Shown here: piece after piece, positions 58,384-64,000 of the stretch
How positions within the stretch are numbered: the first letter of the stretch is position 1
Layout: each line of letters starts with the position of its first letter
Assembly (NCBI RefSeq): GCF_040581415.1
Contig: NZ_CP114014.1
Span: 4,774,001 to 4,838,000 of the forward strand
Length of the DNA stretch: 64,000 nucleotides
Reading direction: 5' to 3'
Source of the DNA: Paraconexibacter sp040581415
GTDB taxonomy: Bacteria; Actinomycetota; Thermoleophilia; Solirubrobacterales; Solirubrobacteraceae
The notes under the pieces: generated by a model
Seen by the model: only the letters and a program-made list of their open reading frames with translations
Databases searched by the model: none
Told to the model about the DNA's origin: nothing
Translations under genes and position numbers: made by a program

Positions 58384-60345
58384 TCAGCCCTCCGGCCACA
58401 GCCGGCCGCGGAGCGCCGACGCGCGGGCGGCCGGACGCCCGACCGCGTGGCGGATCGTCGCCTCCGTCCCGACCACGACGAGCCGCTCGGCGGCGCGGGT
58501 GACGGCGGTGTACAGCAGCTCGCGGGTGAGGATCTGCGAGTCCGCGTCCGGCAGCAGGACCGCCGCGGTGCCGAACTGCGAGCCCTGGGCCTTGTGGACG
58601 GTCATCGCGTAGACGGTGTCGACCGCGCGCAGCCGCGTCGGGCTGAAGGCGAGCGGCTCGCCACGTCGCTCGAACGCGGCCACGATGCGGTCCGGCCCGG
58701 CGGCGACCACGACGCCCGTGTCCCCGTTGAAGAGCTTGAGGCTGTAGTCGTTCTCGGTCATCAGCAGCGGGCGGCCGACGTACCACGCGCCGCGCGGGTC
58801 GAACCCGGGCACCGCCGCGGCCAGCCACCGCTCGATGCTGCTCATCCACCAGGCCGCGCCGTGCGGCCCGCGGCGGTGCGCGCAGAGCACGCGGAAGCTG
58901 CCGAGCGCCTCGAGGGCAGCGAGCGCATCGCCGGCCCGGGCGGCCTGCAGGACAGCCTCGCCTGCCGCGACGGCGGCCGCACGAACCGGCTCGAGCGTGG
59001 CCGGGTCGGCGGTCGCGACGTCGACCGCGATCCACTCGACGTCGGCGGTGCCGGCCTGCAGGCACGCGATGGCGGCGTCGGCGTCGGCGGCCGCGATCGC
59101 CTCGGCGAGCGTCGCGATCGCCCCGGCGTAGCGGTGCGTGCGATCGAGGACGACGATCCCGTCCCCGACCCCGGAGGCGGCGCTTCCGGGCGCCGCCGCC
59201 GTCGTCGCGATCGCGGTCCCCGCGGGCTGCCCGGTCGCCGCGGCCAGCGCCGCCTGCGCGGCCGCGCTCATCACCGGGCCGCCCGCGGCCGGCCCGACCA
59301 CGTCGCCGAGGACCGCGCCCGCCTCGACCGAGGTCAGCTGTCCGGGATCGCCGACCAGGATCAGGCGGGCGTCCGGGCGGACCGCCTCCACGAGCCGGCC
59401 CATCAGGCTCAGCGAGACCATCGACGTCTCGTCGACGATCACGACATCGTGGGGCAGCCGGTTGCCGCGGTGATGGCGGAAGCGGCTCGCCGAGTCCGGC
59501 CGCCAGCCCAGCAGGCGGTGCAGGGTGACGGCGCCGGAGCCCAGCAGCGCGTCGCGGACGTCGGGGGCGACGGGCAGGCCGGCGGCCTGGGCGTGGACGG
59601 CCTCCTCGAGCCGGGCGGCGGCCTTGCCGGTCGGTGCGGCGAGCGCGATCAGCGGCGGCGACCCACCGCTGCCGGCGGACTGCTCCACGAGCAGCGCGAT
59701 GACCCGGGCGACGGTCGTCGTCTTGCCCGTCCCCGGGCCGCCGGCGATCACGGTGAACCGCCGCAGCACGGCCGACGCCGCGGCCAGGGCCTGCCGGCCG
59801 GTGCGCGCCTCGCCGGGGAACAGCCGGGCCACGCCATCGGCCAGCGCCTCGGCGTCGACGCCAGGAGCGGCCCCGACGCCGAACGCGGCGAGGTCGGCGG
59901 CGATCTGGAGCTCCTCGCGCCAGTAGCGGTCCAGGTACAGGCGGCCGTCGACGAGCCGCAGCGGTCGCGGATCCGCGGCGGCGTCCGCGGCAGGTTCCTC
60001 GCCGACCGCGACCAGCGGGCTCGCCGCCACCGCGGTCGCCCACGGGCCGGGCGCCGGCCAGGGCAGCTGCTCGAGGTCGACGGGGACGTCGGACTCGACG
60101 GCCGCCGTGGCGGCGATCGTCCCCAGGTCGACGTACACGTGGCCGAGGCGCGGGGCGCGGACGGCGAACGCGATCGCGAGCAGGACCGCGTCGTCTGCCC
60201 CGCCGGCAAGCCGTGCGAGCCGCTGCGCGACGTGGACGTCCGCCGCCGCCAGGACGCCCGCCGCGTTGAACGCGTCCAGCGAGCCACCGGCGCCGTGGAC
60301 GCGCCGCGCGTCGAACGGATCGGTGACGAGGTCGGCGGAGCTCAC
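58384..60345 (-). CDS. recD: Exodeoxyribonuclease V subunit alpha (RecD)
   Basis: 653 aa superfamily 1B helicase. Motifs in order: Walker A GGPGTGKTTTVARV (~200), APTGKAAARLEE, motif II VDETSMVSLSLMG, motif III GDPGQLTSVEAGAVLGD, and the C-terminal TVHKAQGSQF and LYTAVTRAAERLVVVG (motifs V-VI). It is the fast 5'-3' motor of RecBCD. Start chosen as the GTG at 60345, which overlaps the stop of a 28-codon mini-ORF (GTGA). A GTG at 60438 would add 31 residues of atypical sequence. Confidence 0.93.
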   Translation of the reverse strand: MSSADLVTDPFDARRVHGAGGSLDAFNAAGVLAAADVHVAQRLARLAGGADDAVLLAIAFAVRAPRLGHVYVDLGTIAATAAVESDVPVDLEQLPWPAPGPWATAVAASPLVAVGEEPAADAAADPRPLRLVDGRLYLDRYWREELQIAADLAAFGVGAAPGVDAEALADGVARLFPGEARTGRQALAAASAVLRRFTVIAGGPGTGKTTTVARVIALLVEQSAGSGGSPPLIALAAPTGKAAARLEEAVHAQAAGLPVAPDVRDALLGSGAVTLHRLLGWRPDSASRFRHHRGNRLPHDVVIVDETSMVSLSLMGRLVEAVRPDARLILVGDPGQLTSVEAGAVLGDVVGPAAGGPVMSAAAQAALAAATGQPAGTAIATTAAAPGSAASGVGDGIVVLDRTHRYAGAIATLAEAIAAADADAAIACLQAGTADVEWIAVDVATADPATLEPVRAAAVAAGEAVLQAARAGDALAALEALGSFRVLCAHRRGPHGAAWWMSSIERWLAAAVPGFDPRGAWYVGRPLLMTENDYSLKLFNGDTGVVVAAGPDRIVAAFERRGEPLAFSPTRLRAVDTVYAMTVHKAQGSQFGTAAVLLPDADSQILTRELLYTAVTRAAERLVVVGTEATIRHAVGRPAARASALRGRLWPEG

Positions 60346-60428
60346 GACGCGATCACCGCCCCGGACGGACGCGTCCCGCGGGCACGATCGCCCGGTCCGG
60401 CATGCAGCGCAAGCGGGTCCGTCGTCAT
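60342..60428 (-). CDS. Possible 28-aa coupling ORF between recB and recD
   Basis: ATG at 60428 overlaps the recB stop (ATGA) and its TGA overlaps the recD GTG at 60345 (GTGA). The peptide (starts MTTDPLALHAGPGD) is unremarkable. It may only relay ribosomes between the two genes. If recD starts at 60438 the frame is a shadow. Confidence 0.3.
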   Translation of the reverse strand: MTTDPLALHAGPGDRARGTRPSGAVIAS

Positions 60429-63400
60429 CGGGACGCACCCCGCTCCAGCAGGTCGCTGAGGTCGGTCACCAGCGCACCGGGCGGACGCCACGCGAAGACG
60501 CCGAACGGCGTCCCGTCCATCCGCGGCGTCGCCGGCCCGGCGAGCCCGCGCATGAAGAGGTAGAAGACGCCGGCGATGTCCGTCGCCGGGTCGTATCCGG
60601 GGACGCGCAGGCGCAGGTAGCGGTGCAGCGCGACCGTGTAGAGCAGGCCCTGCAGCGCGTAGTGCGACCGGTACATCTCGGCGCTGATCGCGGCGGGACG
60701 ATGGTCCCACTGGGTGAGCGGCTGCAGCGGGTCGCCGAGGCGGTTGGTCTTGTAGTCGACGATGCCGAAGCGCGGCCGGCCGCCGTGCGCGGCCCCGCTC
60801 GTCACCCGGAAGGCGAGGTCGATGCTGCCGGTCAGGTAGCCGGCCAGCGCCGCCCGCAGGGCCGGGTCGGCGAGCCGGTCCGCGTAGCCGTGGAGCGGGT
60901 CGCCCGGGTCCAGGTGCCGGCGCAGGACGGCGGCGATCGCGCCCGGGGTGACGACGCCGGTCGGCGTTTCACCACCGGCGAGGGGCAGCTCGAACGCGAG
61001 CTCATCGAGGCGGTCGGCACGCGTGAGGTCCGCGAGCCGCAGGTCGTCCGCGAGCGGGCCGAGCGGCGTGCGCAGGCCCGCCACCAGACCGGCGACGACG
61101 ACGGCCGGGTCACCGACGTCGAGCGCCCGGCGGGCACGTTGCTCGGCCAGCCGCGCGGCGACCTCGGCCTCCAGGTCCGGGGCGGCGAAATCGGCGGCCT
61201 CCAGCAGGTTGTGGACGAGCGTCCCGATGTCGACCCCGCCCGGCATGTCGGCCAGCAGCGACGGCTCGGCGCGCAGCGCGGCGTCGGCGGTGGCGGCCGC
61301 CGACGCCGCGTCGGCGGAGTCGACCGGTGCGGACCCGTCCGCGTCCGGCTCGTCGTCGACCAGTCCCTCCTCCGGCTCGCTCGCGACGCGCAGGTCGTGC
61401 GCCGCGCTCGTGATGTCGCTGTAGGACGTCCGCCGCCAGGTCCGGTCGATCGTGCGGTCGAGCGTCGCGGCGGAGAGCGCCGGCGCGGCCGGGGGTGTCG
61501 TCGCCCAGCGGTCCGTCGCCCGGACGGGGACCGACGACTCGACCGCGATGCACCCCGGGGCCGCCGCCGCGAGCTCGCGCAGGCGCGCGGCCGCGGCCGC
61601 GTCGGGCTGCACGCGGTCCGGTCCCTGCGCCTTGACGGCCCCGCCGGGACCGCGGTCGAACAGCAGCCGGCTGAGCGCCGAGCCCCGGCTGTCGTGCGTT
61701 CCCGCCCACCAGACGACGGCCTGGTGCTGCGCCCGGGTGAGCGCGACGTAGGCGAGGCGCAGGTCCTCCCCGCGGATCTCGTCCCTGTGGCGGACGCGGT
61801 GCTTCTGGAAGTCGGGGGACCCGTCCAGCCCGACGTCGAGTGTGCGCCGGTCCCCGTTCGCCGGGTCGTGGAAGAAGACCGGCTGGCCCTTCTTCGCGAT
61901 CGGCGAAGGGTCCCAGAGCGACGGGTAGTAGACGACGGGGAACTCGAGGCCCTTGCTGCGGTGGATCGTCAGCACCTGCACGGCGGCGGCGTCGGACTCC
62001 AGGCGCCGGCTGCGCTCCTCGTCGGTCTCCCGCGCGACCTCGGCGATGCGCTGCCGCAGCCACGTCGCGAGCGCCGCGACCCCGAGGTGCTCCTCCGTCG
62101 CCACGCGGTGCAGCAGCTGCCCGATGTGGCGCAGGTCGGTGAGCTCGCGTTCACCGTCGTGGGTCCGCAGCACCCGCGGCGGCAGCTGCTCCTGCAGGGT
62201 GATCGTCTCCAGCAGCGAGGCGACGCCGGCCTCGCGCAGGACGTGGGCCCAGCGGTGCAGCCGGCGGTGGACCCCCTCCCACGCTGCGTCGTCCGCCGCC
62301 GCGACGGCCGCGGCCGTCCAGCCCAGGAAGGCGGTGAGCGCGACGGCGCGCGCGTCCCGGGCCGACGTGGGCCGCTCCAGCGCCTGCAGCAGCGCGAGCC
62401 AGTCCTGCGCCGGCCGGCCCTCGAAGACGCTCCCGGCCCCGTTGATCACGGCGGGCACGCCGGCCGCGTCCAGGCGCTCGCGGATCGTCGCGGCGTCGAA
62501 GTTGCGGCGGACGAGGACGGCGACGTCGCCGGGGACGACGGGACGACGGGACCGCCCGCCGTGCTCGTCGGTCTTCACGTCGATCTCCGCGCCGGACGCG
62601 AGCAGGCGGACGATGTCGTTCGCCACGTCCGCGGCGATGTGCTCGCGGACGCTGCCGACCTGAGCCGCCCCGGTCTGGGTCAGCGTGATGGGCGGCCGGG
62701 AGCGGTCGACGACGCGGATGCGCAGCGGCGCGGACTCGGGGGCGCCGTGCAGCCGGCGCGCCCGGTTCAGCTTCGTCGCCTTGACGTCCCGGTACACGAT
62801 GTTCTCGTGGCCGAGCTGCGCACCGGCGAAGAGCTCGTCGTAGGCCGTGATCAGATCCTGGTCGCTGCGCCAGTTCTCCGCGAGGGTCTTCACCGTCACT
62901 GCGGCGTCGGCCGCCTCCAGGTAGGAGTAGACGTCGGCGCCACGGAACGCGTAGATGGCCTGCTTCGGGTCGCCGATCAGGATCAGCGTGCCGCCGGGAT
63001 GGCCGAACGCCGCGTTCATGATCGCCCACTGGTCGCGGTCGGTGTCCTGGAACTCGTCGACCAGCACGACGCGGTAGCGCGCGCGCAGCCGTTCCGCCAC
63101 CGCAGGCCCGCCCTTCGGGTCCTCGAGCGTGGCCTTCAGCCGGGTGAGCAGGTCGTCGTAGGTCATGACCTGCGTGTCGCGCTTGCGCTGCGCGAGGACC
63201 TCGCGGGCGGCGTTCGCGAGGCGGGCGCGCATCGCCCACGGCTTGTCCTCGCCCGGCCGGTCGCGAGCCTCCTTCGGGCTGAGCGGGGAGACCGGCAGCA
63301 GCACGGCGGACGGGTTCTCGATCGCCTCGCGCGCGACACGCCGCGCCTCGTCCTCGCTCAGCACCTGGGTGGCCTGCTGCCAGAACGCGCGGATGTAGAG

Positions 63401-63913
63401 GTCGTCGACGACCTCGTCGATGAGCTCGCCGACGTCCTCCACGAACGCGCAGTCGGACGCCACGTCCCCGGCGAACCCGAGGCTGCCCAGCGCCTCCAGG
63501 CAGAAGCCATGCGTGGTCGTGATGGTGGCGGCGTCGAAGTCCGCGACGGCGCGGGCGAGGTTGCGCCGGCGGTCCGTGACCTGCTCGCTGGTGCCGTCGG
63601 CCAGCAGCGCGGCGACCGTGTCCCCGGACGGGACCGGCCCGCCGTCCAGGACGGCGCCGAGGATCCGCTCGGCGCTGACCAGCCGCTCGCGGACACGCTC
63701 GCGCAGCTCGCCGGTCGCCATCCGCGTGAACGTCACGAGCAGCAGCTGGTCGAGGGTGACGAGGCCCTCGGCGACGTAGCGCGCGGCGAGCGCGGCGATC
63801 GTGAACGTCTTGCCCGTCCCCGCGCTCGCTTCGAGCACGGCGACGCCGGAGGGCAGCGGCCCGAGGACGTCGAACGGCTCGACGGCCGACCGCAGGGTGC
63901 GCTCACCACTCAC
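60425..63913 (-). CDS. recB: Exodeoxyribonuclease V subunit beta (RecB)
   Basis: 1,162 aa UvrD-type helicase fused to a RecB nuclease domain. Walker A ASAGTGKT (29-36), Walker B VDEFQDTDRDQW, motif III GDPKQAIYAFRGADV, motif V VLTIHRSKGLEFPVVYYP and VI AYVALTRAQH. The nuclease domain (~930-1162) includes the motif IGTLVHNLLEA and the Asp-Tyr-Lys triad of GIVDYKTNRLGDP. It repairs double-strand breaks and degrades linear DNA with RecC and RecD. The GTG at 63913 overlaps the probable recC stop (GTGA). Length is near that of E. coli RecB. Confidence 0.95.
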   Translation of the reverse strand: MSGERTLRSAVEPFDVLGPLPSGVAVLEASAGTGKTFTIAALAARYVAEGLVTLDQLLLVTFTRMATGELRERVRERLVSAERILGAVLDGGPVPSGDTVAALLADGTSEQVTDRRRNLARAVADFDAATITTTHGFCLEALGSLGFAGDVASDCAFVEDVGELIDEVVDDLYIRAFWQQATQVLSEDEARRVAREAIENPSAVLLPVSPLSPKEARDRPGEDKPWAMRARLANAAREVLAQRKRDTQVMTYDDLLTRLKATLEDPKGGPAVAERLRARYRVVLVDEFQDTDRDQWAIMNAAFGHPGGTLILIGDPKQAIYAFRGADVYSYLEAADAAVTVKTLAENWRSDQDLITAYDELFAGAQLGHENIVYRDVKATKLNRARRLHGAPESAPLRIRVVDRSRPPITLTQTGAAQVGSVREHIAADVANDIVRLLASGAEIDVKTDEHGGRSRRPVVPGDVAVLVRRNFDAATIRERLDAAGVPAVINGAGSVFEGRPAQDWLALLQALERPTSARDARAVALTAFLGWTAAAVAAADDAAWEGVHRRLHRWAHVLREAGVASLLETITLQEQLPPRVLRTHDGERELTDLRHIGQLLHRVATEEHLGVAALATWLRQRIAEVARETDEERSRRLESDAAAVQVLTIHRSKGLEFPVVYYPSLWDPSPIAKKGQPVFFHDPANGDRRTLDVGLDGSPDFQKHRVRHRDEIRGEDLRLAYVALTRAQHQAVVWWAGTHDSRGSALSRLLFDRGPGGAVKAQGPDRVQPDAAAAARLRELAAAAPGCIAVESSVPVRATDRWATTPPAAPALSAATLDRTIDRTWRRTSYSDITSAAHDLRVASEPEEGLVDDEPDADGSAPVDSADAASAAATADAALRAEPSLLADMPGGVDIGTLVHNLLEAADFAAPDLEAEVAARLAEQRARRALDVGDPAVVVAGLVAGLRTPLGPLADDLRLADLTRADRLDELAFELPLAGGETPTGVVTPGAIAAVLRRHLDPGDPLHGYADRLADPALRAALAGYLTGSIDLAFRVTSGAAHGGRPRFGIVDYKTNRLGDPLQPLTQWDHRPAAISAEMYRSHYALQGLLYTVALHRYLRLRVPGYDPATDIAGVFYLFMRGLAGPATPRMDGTPFGVFAWRPPGALVTDLSDLLERGASR

Positions 63914-64000
63914 GGGGCGCCCTCCGACGTGGGGAAGCGAGCCCCTTGGGTGGGGTGGCCCGGCCGAAACCGAGCACGCAGCGCGAGCGGTTCGGCGCTC
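63910..64000 (-). CDS. recC: Probable C-terminal end of RecC (partial)
   Basis: A 29-codon open frame on the minus strand enters from the right edge and stops with TGA at 63912-63910, overlapping the recB GTG by 4 nt. The visible end (LALRARFRPG ... FPTSEGAP) has no diagnostic motif. The call rests on the recC-recB-recD order seen in other genomes and on the overlap. Confidence 0.4.
   Translation of the reverse strand, partial: SAEPLALRARFRPGHPTQGARFPTSEGAP

Noticed and set aside
60346..60438. RecD start at the GTG at 60438
   Set aside because: The extra residues are Cys/Arg-rich and unlike RecD N-termini, and the GTG at 60345 gives a family-like start; kept as an alternative only.
1..64000. 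tRNA, rRNA, CRISPR, IS elements, prophage or att sites
   Set aside because: I found no cloverleaf-like sequence, no regularly spaced repeats, no transposase or integrase motifs and no terminal inverted repeats.

Overview
The window is about 64 kb of very GC-rich DNA, densely coded on both strands. F420/deazaflavin-type oxidoreductases, an eight-gene mce operon, a PucR-controlled pyrimidine operon and many promoters whose -10 box lies 5-9 nt from the start codon all suggest a high-GC actinobacterium. The overall gene style fits the Thermoleophilia/Solirubrobacterales (Conexibacter, Patulibacter or Solirubrobacter relatives). That placement is inference from gene content only. I see no rRNA, tRNA, CRISPR array, insertion sequence or prophage.

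Left arm (1-10.8 kb): a cut methyltransferase, an orphan 86-aa protein, and a TetR gene divergent from a 57-aa protein plus cytochrome P450 pair across a 17-bp palindrome. Then come a deazaflavin-type nitroreductase, a secreted CocE-like hydrolase overlapping a PlsC acyltransferase, an aldehyde dehydrogenase, a small lipoprotein, an SDR and an ABC1/UbiB-like kinase.

Lipid-import island (10.9-30.6 kb): a complete mce operon (two YrbE permeases, six Mce proteins, 15.7-25.6 kb) is flanked by accessory genes. These are a CrtO-like FAD oxidoreductase followed by an Mce-type ATPase with an N-terminal SCP2-like domain, an AveC-like membrane protein, a GAF/LuxR regulator divergent from the mce operon, and an operon of two lipocalin-like (DUF7064-type) proteins around an aminoglycoside-phosphotransferase-fold kinase. 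Two similar TetR regulators stand at the two ends. Three promoters in the island carry the same 15-bp operator (TTGAA[AC][AG][TC]TCTTTCA) in the same register with the -35 box, which argues for one regulon.

Middle (30.7-46.1 kb): a cation diffusion facilitator with three C-terminal cytoplasmic domains, a thiolase/SDR operon divergent from a hotdog thioesterase across two palindromes, a large LAL-type LuxR regulator, and a 2,808-residue secreted SpvB/FG-GAP/RHS protein that looks like a Tc-toxin B and C component in one chain.

Pyrimidine operon (46.2-56.8 kb): a minus-strand operon runs class III aminotransferase, dihydropyrimidinase, M20 N-carbamoyl amidohydrolase, F420-type luciferase-like oxidoreductase, then a four-gene NMT1/SsuABC-type ABC transporter. 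A PucR regulator diverges from it across a perfect 7-5-7 inverted repeat. The set matches reductive pyrimidine catabolism, with the LLM enzyme standing where a dihydropyrimidine dehydrogenase is expected.

Right arm (56.8-64 kb): tandem 47-bp hairpins, a MaoC-type dehydratase pair, an NADPH-dependent FMN reductase, then recD and recB, with what is probably the last codons of recC at the edge.
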